This document shows positions 38,753-49,290 of a stretch of 64,000 bases of DNA, piece after piece. Source of the stretch: Paraspadella gotoi. Taxonomy: Eukaryota; Chaetognatha. The notes under the pieces are model-generated. The model was not told the DNA's origin. It saw only the letters and a list, made by a program, of their open reading frames with translations, and did no database searches. Numbering within the stretch: position 1 is the first letter of the stretch; each line of letters begins with the position of its first letter. Made by a program: the position numbers and the translations under genes. The stretch covers positions 12,961,923 through 13,025,922 of the forward strand of contig CM119263.1 in assembly GCA_051294375.1 (NCBI GenBank), written 5' to 3'.

Positions 38753-40890
38753 TCTAGAGCGAGATAAGTGTATAGACGTCTATCTATGGAGAGCTGAAAC
38801 ATTTGTAGAAAGTAATGAAGTAAGGGTATGACAATGAGGATGAGAAGAAAAGGTATTGCCAATTGAGGAAGTCCAAATTGTATATCAAATTGTATACCCT
38901 CCTTCGTGGAGAAAATCAAATTGGAGAATACTGTAATATGACAAAAAAAGTGATTTTCCATCTTGAACCTTGCATGTTTGATTAAGAAGCTTGCAAAACG
39001 ATTTTTTTTTCTTCAACAAAGCCACTCGAGCTGAGGGACTCTCGGTGAGGTTATGACGCAATTATTTTGCGAGTCATAGGTGGAATTAAGGCAATAGAAG
39101 AAAGACGAAGGGAAGAGGTTAATGACGAGGGCACAGGAAGTAAGTGGAACATAAAAGGGCGAGAGATAACAAGAGGGCAAAGTGAGGGGGCACAATTAGT
39201 AAGTTAAAAACAAGAGGGCAGATTGAGGGGCCTCTGCGGGTCGAACAACCAAGACGGAAGAACAAAAAGGGACACGACAGAGAAGTTATAGACCGGAAGG
39301 AATGTGAATCAACGTGAGGGAAGATTTAAGGGAGCAATGTTAGACACCAAGATCAGCAAGGGAACAATGAAATTATTACAAATAATTTCAAATAAGAATC
39401 ATAACCAAAGTCGCTGATGCCTTGGTCCGTTGGTCGAAGGGAAAAGTTTAATCAAAGAAATTTAAGAAGCAAATAAAAGAGACAGAAAGACGAGGAAATC
39501 GAGCATGCGCGACCAAATCCAAGGCTCTTTTAAACGATTAAAAAAAAAAAAAAAAAAATTTCTAATCTCGATGAGTTGAAAAGTTTATGAATGGAAATGA
39601 GATGCGGCGAAAGAAAAGAAACGAGAGCGATGAGACTCTCGCGTCTCCTTTTGTCTTCCCAACGAATTTATGGCCCCAAGATGGCTACGCAACTCCACGC
39701 GCGCATCGCACACACATCGATTAAACGCTTTGTCTGTTCGCGCATGAATCGGGCGCATTCGCACACGCGCGCCAAACCAGAAACTGTTTTATATTTGTAT
39801 AGAGAGCAATTGTTTAATTCTTTTTTTTTTTTTTGGATGAATATACTGTGCGCCCTCATGGAGAAAACGCGCGCTAATATATCAAATATGAGTGCAACTT
39901 AGGTACGTGGGCGCATCGAGCTAGCGTCACCGCTGCGTCTTCGCCGATGCATACGATCGGTTATTGTGATGGAAATTTGTATTGGAAAAAAAATCCCCAT
40001 CGGTGGGAAAAAGAAGAGAGAGAGGAAGGAGATAAGATTGGGGGAAGCTTCATCGGCTTTTCCGCATTTTTTTTTTTTTTTTTTTTGCCCTCAAAAGAAT
40101 TCGCGCGTCTAAAAGGTTAATTTAATTCTTATTTTGTTAACAAAAGATGAGGAGATTGAAGCGGGAAATTTGTATTAAAGCAAAACCAAACATAAACTGT
40201 TAAAGCGAAGTAGGTAGTAGACCTTGCCAGAAAAATTAAAGTTTTTAATCTAGCTTAGTAGTAGGGTAGAAAATGCTCCTCACCCATGGCCATATTTTTT
40301 ACAATAATCCTCATTAAAAAAAAAATTACAGGAAATGCTGCCGACTTTTTTAAAAAATGCAGAAAAACTGAAAAGTTAGGGTATTTTCTTCATATCTTTA
40401 ATGGCATTAATAACACATGAAGGAAAGCAGTTTTAATATTAAAAGCGTCAAAAACTGTACGTGTTAGACATTGTACTTGATTTATTTAATTTATTTAAAA
40501 ATGTTTATGATCTACTATTCGAATTTTGATTCAACTTGATTTTAATATTTTTGCTACTCTTTAATGTACATGTATGTATATTTTTATATTTTTAGCTTGT
40601 ACATGTACATATATATTGCATTTTAAAAGTTCGAAATTATAATAATAGGAAAAATAATAAACACTTTCATCGAATGCCCAGTTCCAGTCCCCTCCTTTCG
40701 GATTTTTTTAGCCAAGAGGTCGCGGAGGTTTTAGGCTTTGGACGCGGCTTTTTAATCTCTTTTTTTTTTTTATGGAAGACCAAGAATTTAGCGCTAGACA
40801 ATGGAGCTATGAAGTGAGAAAGGAGAACGTATAAGGAATGACTGAGATAAACCTGGCCAGATCTTGAATGAAAAAACAAATTGAAAGGGA
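38753..40890. other. Intergenic DNA
   Basis: No repeat family or exon supported. 39590-39790 has a GC-rich plus frame with CCAAGATGGCTACG at its start (103 codons, MEMRCGERKE...), unrecognised. 40200-40670 is AT-rich and featureless. Confidence 0.4.
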
Positions 40891-41187
40891 ATGAGCAGAC
40901 GGTCGAGACTGGAAGCAGTAGAGCGATCTCATTCCCGCTCACCACTTCGAATGGGAAAGGCTGGAAATAAGTCGACGGTTTCCTTTTGGACGCCTGAGAC
41001 AAATGAGAGGGATAGAGAGAAGAGAGAAAAGACAAGGCAAGGCAGGGGAAATTACGGCCAAACAAGGCAAGGGAAGCATAGTCGGGGAGAAGCGAGTCAA
41101 GCAACCTCGATAACTGGGGGCGTCCTGGGGGACGAGGAGAGGAACCGAGAAGCGAAAGGGGCGCAACAACGGTTCAAATCGTGTTAG
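40891..41187 (+). CDS. ORF, 98 residues, Arg/Gln/Ser-rich, unrecognised
   Basis: ATG to TAG. It reads MSRRSRLEAVERSHSRSPLR at the start, then Glu/Arg/Lys/Gln/Gly-rich sequence, hydrophilic throughout. A short ACAAGGCAAGG repeat near 41032-41075 underlies part of it. An overlapping minus-strand frame of 145 codons (40667-41104) is equally open, so strand is uncertain. No domain, intron signal or polyA context supports it. Confidence 0.2.
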   Translation: MSRRSRLEAVERSHSRSPLRMGKAGNKSTVSFWTPETNERDREKREKTRQGRGNYGQTRQGKHSRGEASQATSITGGVLGDEERNREAKGAQQRFKSC

Positions 41188-41412
41188 ATTGAAATAGGAA
41201 CTGATTATTCCCTCGCGCCGCTGGAAAGACGACGAGGCCGAGACAGAGGGCGGCGTTGCGGTGCCACTGTTCTAAATGGGCTTCATGTGCCGCGTTTGTT
41301 CCGTGCCACTGTCTGTTCCATGCCTATTTCTCGTCCACGCATACTAAAACAGATGTACTCATACTGTTCAGTGTTTATGTCGCGGATGTATATTTTTACC
41401 GAATTGATACAT

Positions 41413-41423
41413 TACTCATCTCT

Positions 41424-41511
<88 letters not shown>

Positions 41512-41520
41512 TCTCTCTGA
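41413..41520. repeat. (CT)n microsatellite, interrupted
   Basis: CT array with TTCT interruptions. Confidence 0.95.
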
Positions 41521-41989
41521 TTTTTTTTTCTTTCGCTCTCTTTTCACTTCCTTTCATTCTTTCTCGTTTTCTCTCTCTCTCACTTACCTTGATTAGGAGA
41601 TTTATCCAGATTTTAACGATAGTGCCGAAAGATTTTAGTAAAGAAAATTATAATCCAAACGAAGAAAAAATTATATTTTTTTCAAAATTATACATGATTA
41701 TTTTGATTTAGATCAAGGTTAAAAACGAAACTGCGACCACATGAAAATGGCGTAAACGGACGAATAGACGGACGGACGGACGAACGAACGAGTCATTACG
41801 TGGGCAAAATTGAAGAGCTGCTCTTTCTGACCTAAATTTTGTTGCGAGTCAGCATGCGCCATTGCGTTACGGGGCACGGAAGGAACCCGTTAAATATGAC
41901 TCTCAGACTCAATTACTCTTGTTTTTTTTATTGAGTGGCATCTTACGCAAAGCCAGACCGCAACATTTACATAATTATCTATTCAGCGG

Positions 41990-42320
41990 ATATTAGTGAG
42001 ATTTTTACGCCATTTGTGACCATCACACGATTCGCATCTAGGGCAAAACCGAATCGAGCCGGGTCGACAACATTCGGCAAGGCATGACCATGACCCAGCC
42101 CGGGCGCTTGATTTGCACGTGCCTCGAAAATAGGCGCCCGAGACTTTCCCTACTACTAAACCGTGGAGCGTCTCGACCACGTGCGCGGAAATTCGAGTTT
42201 CGGATTCGCTGTCGAGAAACCAGCCCGATAAGAATAACGAGGTGTGACTCTGAGGCGGCTGAGCCCGCGGCGGTGGCGGCAGCGGCGGCGGCGGTGGCGG
42301 CGTGGCGTCGCGATTCCGTC
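41990..42320. other. GC-rich island with GGC repeats
   Basis: CpG-rich compared with flanks. A GGC/GGT trinucleotide run (about 42260-42305) reads poly-Ala on the plus strand and poly-Pro in one minus frame. Both strands are open for more than 100 codons. Most likely a promoter/5'-UTR-type island. No protein recognised. Confidence 0.35.
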
Positions 42321-42605
42321 TCCAACGGGAATTTCCTCGGAAAGAATTATTTGCTCTTCTTGAGAAAGAAGAATCGTAGAAAAGAAATCGCGAATAAAAG
42401 GAGATTCCATTGTCCACCTGTGACGTTCAGGTCGTATTCCCAGCGTGAAATTGCGTGAAATAATTATTATATAGTTCCTTGGGAAAGATGAAATGTATTT
42501 TGTAGTCACTATTTTTTTTATGGGATTTTTTTCTATTTTTGGAAATTCGGTGTTATGATTTGGGCGATGCGGGAATTTGAAAAAAAGAGAAAAAGAGGAA
42601 AAAAA

Positions 42606-42675
42606 AGAGACAGAGAGAGAAAGAGAGGGAGAGAGAGAGAGANNNNNNNNNNNNNNNNNNNNNNNNNAGAGAGAG
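42606..42675. repeat. GA array split by a 25-N gap
   Basis: GA on both sides of a gap of exactly 25 N (42643-42667). Downstream sequence belongs to an inverted repeat (next entry). Confidence 0.95.
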
Positions 42676-42994
42676 ACTTCTCATTTTCATTCAACTCTCT
42701 CAGCTATTTGTCATCTCTAGAGGACGAAAAAAAAAAGTAGGAGCGATAAGTATGTAAGATGTCGAAAAATTCTTCCTTCTCGGTTCTATCAGAAGTTGCT
42801 GCCGCGTCTTCACTCATTATGAGTTTTCTAGCGCCGGCGTGGCCTCTCTCACTTGATTTCTCAATGAATTCCTCTCTCTCTCTCGTCTCCTCTCTCGATC
42901 TCTCGTCTCCTCTCTCTCTCGTCTGCTCTCTGTCTCTCCTCTCTCTCTCTCTGCTTTCCTCTTTCTTCTTACACCCTATCTTACTATTTCTCCC

Positions 42995-44087
42995 TTCGCC
43001 CGATATTTTCTTCTTTTTCTTATTTTCGGGCAAGCCTAATCAAATTTTCCTTTTAATATTCTCCGTGCCGCTTCCTCTTTTTGCAAGCTTTTTGTCATCT
43101 GCGGGATCAAGACATTGCAAAAATTGCCCAATATCCCCCTTATCTGTTTGCGCAAAAAAACGTTCTTTACTATTCCTCTCGTCTCTTTCTCTCTCACCTC
43201 TCTCTCCTCTTCTCTCTCCTCATCTCTCTCTCTCTCTCATCGTCTCTCTCATCTCTCTCATCTCTCCTCTCGTCTCTCTCCTCGTCTCTCATCTCTCTCC
43301 TCTCCTTTTCCTCTCGTTGTCCTGCATTTGCCTTTCATGCTTCTTCCTGTGCCTGCTTCCCAATCCTCCTTTTGTGTGATCTTCTTCTTATCCTCGCTGC
43401 CTCTTTCGCTCCTATCCCGCCTTTCCTCAACTTTGCTTTCCTTCATTTCTTGGCCAGAGTCTCGGGATCCGAGGAGGCATAACTCAATTTCCGCGGGGCG
43501 AGATTCTCTCGGTCTCATCTCCTCTCAGTCGTGGTCCCGAATCGGTATTCTGGCCTTTTCTCTAGTCTTCTGCTCCGAGTCCCTCTCCATCTCTCGTCCT
43601 CGTCTTACACTCAGTCTCTCTCTCCTCGGTTCCTCTCGCATCTCTCTCCTCTCTCTCGTCTCTCTCATCTCTTTCATCTCTCTTTAGTACTGTGAACCAA
43701 TCTATTCACTGCTATAGACGACGAATAAATATTCGATTTAGATAAAAAAAATCTTTTATGAAAACATATTTATCGCTTCGCGCACGTATATCTCCACTCC
43801 TCTCTCTCACTCTTCTACTCTCTCTCCTCTCTCTCTCTCTCTCTCTTCTCTTCTTCTCTACTACTCTCTGCTCTCTGCTCTCTTCTCATCTCGTCGCTCA
43901 TCTCATCTCCTTCTGCAGAGAGAGAGAGAGAGAGGAAGTAAGAACGTTTTTTGGCAAACAGATAAGGGGGATATTGGGCAATTTTGCAATTCTTGATCCC
44001 GAAGAGAAAAAGTGAAAAAGAGAAGCGAGGAGAATATAAAAAGGAAAATGATTGGCTGCCCGAAAATAAAGAAAAAGAAAGAAAATA
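42995..44087. repeat. Inverted repeat with arms 42995-43180 and 43925-44087
   Basis: The right arm is the reverse complement of the left with scattered indels; shared strings include TTGCCCAATATCCCCCTTA and TATTTTCGGGCA. Between the arms lies CT-rich DNA that flips to GA at CTGCAG (about 43915). The right arm stops at a 170-N gap (44088-44257). Confidence 0.85.
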
Positions 44088-44257
44088 NNNNNNNNNNNNN
44101 NNNNNNNNNNNNNNNNNNNNNNNNNNNNNNNNNNNNNNNNNNNNNNNNNNNNNNNNNNNNNNNNNNNNNNNNNNNNNNNNNNNNNNNNNNNNNNNNNNNN
44201 NNNNNNNNNNNNNNNNNNNNNNNNNNNNNNNNNNNNNNNNNNNNNNNNNNNNNNNNN
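44088..44257. other. Assembly gap (170 N)
   Basis: Run of N ending the inverted repeat. Confidence 0.99.
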
Positions 44258-45099
44258 GGAATTCATTGAAAAAGTGAGAGAGGACGGGCGTAGAAACTCA
44301 TATGGGGTGAAGACGGCAGCAATTCTGATAGAACCCGAGAAGGAAGGAATTTTTCGAATTTACATACCTTATCGTCTCTTTTTTTTTTCGTCGTAGAGAT
44401 AAAAATAGTGAGAGAGTTGAATGAAAATGAGAAGAAGAGAGTGTATACGTGGGACGGCTTCTCTTGAAGAAGAACAATACGTTTTGTTACATTCACCGTC
44501 AGCGAAACTGGATACAACTCTGTCGACCTTCTCCTGAATTTTTCTCGCTTTTCGGTTCGAAAACTTTTGTTGCATAATATTTTAGATTTTTGTTGTTTTG
44601 ATTCAGCGCGAGATTCCATTTATCTAATCCCCTTTAGTTCTATTCATCTTTGCTCCATGAGACTCTTTCACATTTCCCCACTTCTGTCTCCTGCATTCAA
44701 CCATTTCCTTTAATGTCTGAGACAGTTACCACCACTCCCGGATTTATTACATACTACATTCTGCCTCACAGTAACCTCCCCCCCCCTTCGTACAATCCCC
44801 TACTACGGTCCTTACAACTCGACCGTTCTCCTCAGCGCCTTAAATCTCCAATTTTTCAGCGCCGCTGCCAAAAACTGGAGCAAAGTCTTGGCACGAATTT
44901 CCGAGCCGCCTCGTGGGGCGGAGAGGTGAGGAGCGGGTTGGGAATGTCGAGGTAATATAAGCGGGGAGGGGGGAGAGGAGTTGGGAAACAAAAACCCCCG
45001 AAACGACAAGAAAAACACTAGGGATTATTTCATTTGATTCAAAAAGTTTTTTGTTGCTTTAAGTTGTTTCGTCGTTCACGCATACAGTTATTAACGTAT
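44258..45099. other. Intergenic DNA, nothing supported
   Basis: Mixed composition. Frames on both strands are short and unrecognised. Confidence 0.4.
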
Positions 45100-45360
45100 T
45101 TTGTCATTTATTTACTATTTAATATCTACTGTTATCTTTGTTCAGTCATATAAGATAAGTCTGATAAGATCAATAAAGTTTTCTTTTTTTCTTTATTTAT
45201 TTAGAAGACTAAATATATTTACCTCAAAGAAATAGTCAACAAGTGATATCCTTATGTAAAAGGGATGATATCATTGCTCTCATTATCGAATCGATGCTTT
45301 TCTCCTTCAGATCTTGATTTCCAGCGGAATCTTTTTCGCCTAGACCATAGATGCCAGTTT
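45100..45360. repeat. Local direct repeat, copy 1 (copy 2 at 46490-46740)
   Basis: Shared order of motifs: an AAATAGTCAAC-like string, a ...ATGTAAA-GGGATGAT string, ATCGAATCGATGC, and CGCCTAGACCATAGATGCC at the end. Copy 2 carries extra single bases throughout. Confidence 0.8.
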
Positions 45361-45509
45361 CGAGTCATGGAGGACAGGCGGGCAGCAGCAGCATCGGCAG
45401 CGGCAGCGGCGACGATTTGGTACACCAGCCGCTGCCGCGCCTTCTTTCCCCAGTCTCCTTGCTACCTTTGCCTGCGCGTTTTCCTTACAGCGGGGGAAAA
45501 AAGTCGGCG

Positions 45510-45660
45510 TCGTCCAATCCGCTAACAGACGTCATTTGCTCCCATCCAATAGGAGCGGTTCGTGCAAGGGGCCAATCGGAGTCTATCTGAAGCAGTCCTT
45601 CGTCCAATCACGTGACGAAATAAGCGTCGAACGTGGCGCGCAGAACGTGATTCTATATAT
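45510..45660 (+). promoter_or_regulatory. Promoter-like module: four CCAAT boxes, CRE-like site, E-box, TATA
   Basis: CCAAT at 45514, 45546, 45572 and 45604, all in the same orientation and 32, 26 and 32 bases apart. A CRE-like GACGTCA is at 45528, CACGTGAC is fused to the last CCAAT at 45609, and a TATATAT is at 45654. This order and spacing is typical of NF-Y-dependent animal promoters, which predicts a start near 45685 on the plus strand. The block is GC-rich with a sharp edge. The transcript is not identifiable. A frame upstream (45351-45590, MPVSSHGGQAGSSS...) overlaps it and is probably chance. Confidence 0.5.
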
Positions 45661-45740
45661 GGTGTTGATGATGGGTAGAATGATGACGAGGACGACAGAG
45701 TCGAGGGTCATTCCATCAGTACCCCGAAGGCCGTAAAGGG
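45640..45740. repeat. Segment repeated inverted at 48890-48985
   Basis: CGTGATTCTATATATGGTG and the following 80 bases recur on the opposite strand at 48.9 kb with inserted bases. The CCAAT boxes upstream are not recognisable in the second copy. Confidence 0.75.
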
Positions 45741-45954
45741 GAAGGAAGGAAGGGGTCAAGGTGGTCTGTGGGGGGAAGAAAAGGAAAGCGGGACGGTGAG
45801 AGGTGTATGAAAGAAGAGAGAGAGTAGAGAGAGAAGAAAGAGAGAGAGAAGAAGAGAGAGAGAGAGGAGGGAGAGGGAGAGGAGGGAGGAGAGAGAGTTG
45901 GGGCACAGAGAGGAGATGCATGTGAACCGGAAAACAAAACCCCCTCCGGTCGTC

Positions 45955-46150
45955 ATCTTTTTTTTTTGCTGCCTTTTTTCCCCTCATTCTCTCCCCTTCA
46001 TTCTTTATCGCGCGAAGGAAACGTGCGGAAATTTTTTTTTTTCTCCCCCGTCAGTTTTTACGAGAAAAAAAAAATTCCTTCTTTTCTGATGTTAAAACTC
46101 CTTTTAAAACTCCTTTTCTTTTTTAAAAGGAAAGAATGTCACGCTTCCGG
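45955..46150. repeat. Dispersed segment, copy 1 (copy 2 at 55340-55510)
   Basis: Shared strings include ACGTGCGG-AAATTT, CCGTCA-TTTTTACG, AACTCCTTTTCTTTTT and AAAGGAAAGA-ATGTCACG, in the same order and orientation, with indels. Confidence 0.8.
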
Positions 46151-46489
46151 GCGACCGATACTCACAGTATACTAATACCACATCGTACAACACTCCAAAG
46201 AGTAGAGCGCAGGATTGTTATTTCCAGCGGAGGTATTAATCTTCTTCCTTTTCCACTTTTCCTCTCTTCTCTCTTCTACTTTTTTTGACTTCTACAGGGC
46301 TCTCTTCTTTTTTTGTCGTCTCTCTTCGGCGTTCTCTCTCATTTCACATAATCTTACAGCTCTCTGTTTTGGTTTTCGGGTTCACCGGCCATACGGTATT
46401 TACGTACTTCTTGTCTATTAAATTTAACTTATTGTAAAATCTAACTACCATGGGTTGAATGTTTGGTTCAGCTATTCCGGTAAAGTGAT

Positions 46490-46740
46490 AAAGGTCTCTT
46501 GATAGATCCAAATAGTTTCCTTTTTTATTTTTCTTTTACTTATATCTTAGAACTCAAAATATTATACCCTCAAAGTACAAATAGTCAACCAAGCGATTAT
46601 CTATTAATGTAAAGGGGATGATTTTCCATTGCTTACTCACATCATCGAAATCGATGCCTTTATCCTTCCCAGAATAAAAGTTCTTGGATTTCCCAAGCGG
46701 GGAACTTCTTTTTCGCCTAGACCATAGATGCCTCCAGTTC
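46490..46740. repeat. Local direct repeat, copy 2
   Basis: Indel-rich copy of 45100-45360, followed by a CT run. Confidence 0.8.
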
Positions 46741-47431
46741 TCTCTCTCTCATCTTTCATTTTTTTTCCCTTGTCGATTAAGCATTTATTTCCTGATTTAT
46801 GACCAAGGAGTACCCAAGATCCCTTATGAAGGGGCGTGAGATGATGATCTCTCTATAGGCAGTCAAGTAGGTGTCATGCCTTAACGAGCACGATCCGGTC
46901 GCGACCTAAAGCCTTGGGCGGGCTCGAGGGATCGCGCATGTGAGCGGGAAATGAGCACTCAGCCAACAAATATGGCATATGATTAAATTTCTTGGAAGAA
47001 CAAATTACTTTTCTTCTCTCCTCCTTTCCATTACCTTCTTTACTTAACTACTGACCTTTTAGAAAATGAAATGTTATTATCGCCGAGTAAGTCTTCATCC
47101 AGCATGAATTCAATATTGGTCGTTAAGTCTTCTCATCACTGACCTCTTTTAAACTCACTCGGTATTTCTCCTTATGCGAGAGCTGCTGGGGTGGCTACTC
47201 CGAACGGTTTGTCCCCCCGCTGGGCGAGGAACCGGGCGGCTCTCGCTCTTCCGCGAGTTTCGGTCTCTCCTGCGCTGCTTTGACCAGATTGGCTGTTTGC
47301 GTCCCTTGGCGGCGCTCCTGAGTTTCTGACCGCCTTGTGTGCATTGGAGACGGAGAGGACGTGGAGAGGACCGAGGGTCGCGGGGCCGCCCTGTCGTCCA
47401 TACCACTGACCGCCAACGGCCCGTCGAGCCC

Positions 47432-47902
47432 TTAGAGATAAGAGAATGGAGGGTTCACTATTTGTATTTGTAAAAACAAAACAAATCCAGCTATTAAGGG
47501 GAACATAGTGAAATAGCAAGGTGTATTACGATGCTCAGGAGGCCCATATATCGAAGATTCACTATCTGAAAGCAATGGCGTCCCTTTGCCGTAAATTCTC
47601 GCAATCATCATGTTTGAGCGTATACATAATTCCATGTTCTGTTCCGAACCTGGTGGCCGCGGTAAGGTAATATATGTTGATCTCTGATTAAAAAATATCC
47701 CATGTGGCTTGTATTGAATTGATGGTCTAGATAGTCTCCATCTGTGAGAACGACGAAAAAAAGTTGTGTATGAACCGATCAAATCGCAGCGTCGAACGGA
47801 GTCAGGCTGCCCACCAATAGTCTTTCTCCAAGGACGAAGCTCTGAGACGGTGTCGTCGTATCTTTCGGGGGCCGGTCCGCCTTGACGTCCAGATCCACCA
47901 AA
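47432..47902 (-). CDS. Longest non-repetitive open frame, 156 codons, unrecognised
   Basis: Open on the minus strand from after a TGA (47903-47905) to TAA. The frame starts FGGSGRQGGPAPERYDDTVS, has a mid part with SELRPWRKTIGGQPDSVRRC and RSTYITLPRPPGSEQNMELC, and ends in a hydrophobic segment (CYFTMFPLIAGFVLFLQIQI) that could be a C-terminal membrane anchor. It has no ATG near its start, so it would be an exon, a decayed ORF or chance. Beyond the TAA the same frame stays open from 47431 to 47195 (hydrophilic Ser/Pro/Glu/Arg, 79 codons), and a 54-codon ATG frame (48122-47958) precedes it. That pattern fits a damaged gene or retroelement. No domain recognised; base composition is balanced, unlike the microsatellite frames. 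Confidence 0.33.
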   Translation of the reverse strand, partial: FGGSGRQGGPAPERYDDTVSELRPWRKTIGGQPDSVRRCDLIGSYTTFFRRSHRWRLSRPSIQYKPHGIFFNQRSTYITLPRPPGSEQNMELCIRSNMMIARIYGKGTPLLSDSESSIYGPPEHRNTPCYFTMFPLIAGFVLFLQIQIVNPPFSYL

Positions 47903-48279
47903 TCACGTTCGGCTTAGCACAATACACGCCGAGAGAATCTCCCTCATAGGATCTCCGTCACACAAACTCTCTCCTCCCCCTGATATCTCGGTCTTCCTCA
48001 CTCGTCAAGTCCGCACCGTCTGCTCTCGTGGCCATATCACTTGGGTCTCTCTCTCTCACCCGCCTTCGGCCGCGCCGAGAGTCGGCCCCGGTCCTAAGCA
48101 CCGGTTCTCGTTCGGATCGCATCTCTCAAAAACCGTTCGCCTCTCCCCTAAACAATGATACACGTCTCAGCCCCGAAGCGGTCTTCCCATCATTCATCAA
48201 GTCTTCTCTTTCCTACGTCTCTTCTCCCGATGTCTCGTCCGCACGCATTGGCTGCCTACTTATTCAAAAACCTTCACCG

Positions 48280-48304
48280 NNNNNNNNNNNNNNNNNNNNN
48301 NNNN
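48280..48304. other. Assembly gap, 25 N
   Basis: Placeholder-sized gap at the edge of the 48.3-48.8 kb palindrome. Confidence 0.95.
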
Positions 48305-48314
48305 TCTCTCTCTC

Positions 48315-48825
48315 TCTCTCCTGGCCTAATATCACCTTTACCAAGGCCTCTGGAGATAGGATTAAGTGCTAAGAGGGCAGAAAATCTGAAAAATGGGAAA
48401 GATTTCAGTCATTTTCTACTTCTCGTTTCGTGTCCAGTTTTTCTCGGTATATTCGGTAGTCAACAGTAAGATTGAGATTCTGTTTATTACATGATTTGAA
48501 GTATGAGAGAAAGAGAGAGAGAGAGAGAGAGAAGTCTCTTGTCTCTCTTCTCTCTTCTCTCTTTCTCTCCACTCGGGGTCTCTCTCGTCTCGTTCTATCA
48601 CTTTCTCTCAATACTGTCAAAATCAGTAATAAACAGAAGATCTGCCATCTTACTTGTTCGACTACCGAATATACCGAGAAAAACTGGACTACGAAACGAG
48701 AAGTAAGAAAATGACTGAAATCTTTCCCCATTTTCGATATTTCTGCCGCCTCTTAGCCACGTTAACATGCCTATCTCCAGAAGGCCTTGGCGAGGTAAAA
48801 GGTGAATATTAGGGCCAGGAGAGGA
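48315..48825. repeat. Palindrome: arms 48315-48500 and 48600-48825
   Basis: The left arm (GGCCTCTGGAGATAGG ... TTTTTCTCGGTATATTC) runs into GA, which flips to CT (48533), then the reverse complement of the arm follows. A third copy in plus orientation is at 61190-61385, where GA is followed by different DNA. Arms differ by indels. Confidence 0.88.
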
Positions 48826-48889
48826 GAGAGAGGAGAGAGAGAGAGGAGAGAGAGGAGGAGAGGAAGAGAGAGAAGGAGAGAGAGAGGAA

Positions 48890-48985
48890 CGCCAGGGTAC
48901 TGATTGGAAATGACCTGTCGGACTCTGTGCGTCCCTCGTCATGCATTTCTACACGCATGCATCAACACCATATATAGAATCACGA
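48890..48985. repeat. Inverted copy of 45640-45740
   Basis: Contains the same TATA string on the minus strand with inserted bases. Confidence 0.75.
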
Positions 48986-48999
48986 TAAGGGGGCTGTGC

Positions 49000-49290
49000 G
49001 CGGGCAGGGAATGGCGCCAGTAGTATGGCCCGGGGCGTCACAGGGGGAGGGATATTGAAGTTGGGGCGTAGGGGCGGTCTGGCGGGAGTTTGGGGCACGG
49101 GGAGGGTTCGCGGGAGCGGGTTAGAAGAAGCGCGGGTAGGCGCTAAAGTGTGGTGCCGTGAGCAGACGCTGGGCTCGCGGGCTCGTGACGGCGGCCCTGC
49201 GCGTCTCGGTAGCGTCGCGGCAGCGGAGCTCTTTGGCAGGATGGCTGGGCGTTCGCGTGAGACGGCTGTAGGGGGCGAACGGTGACCAGG
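49000..49290. other. GC-rich island
   Basis: High G content on the plus strand with many CpG. Both strands are open (plus 86 codons, minus 126 codons). Probably a promoter/UTR-type island; nothing recognised. Confidence 0.35.
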
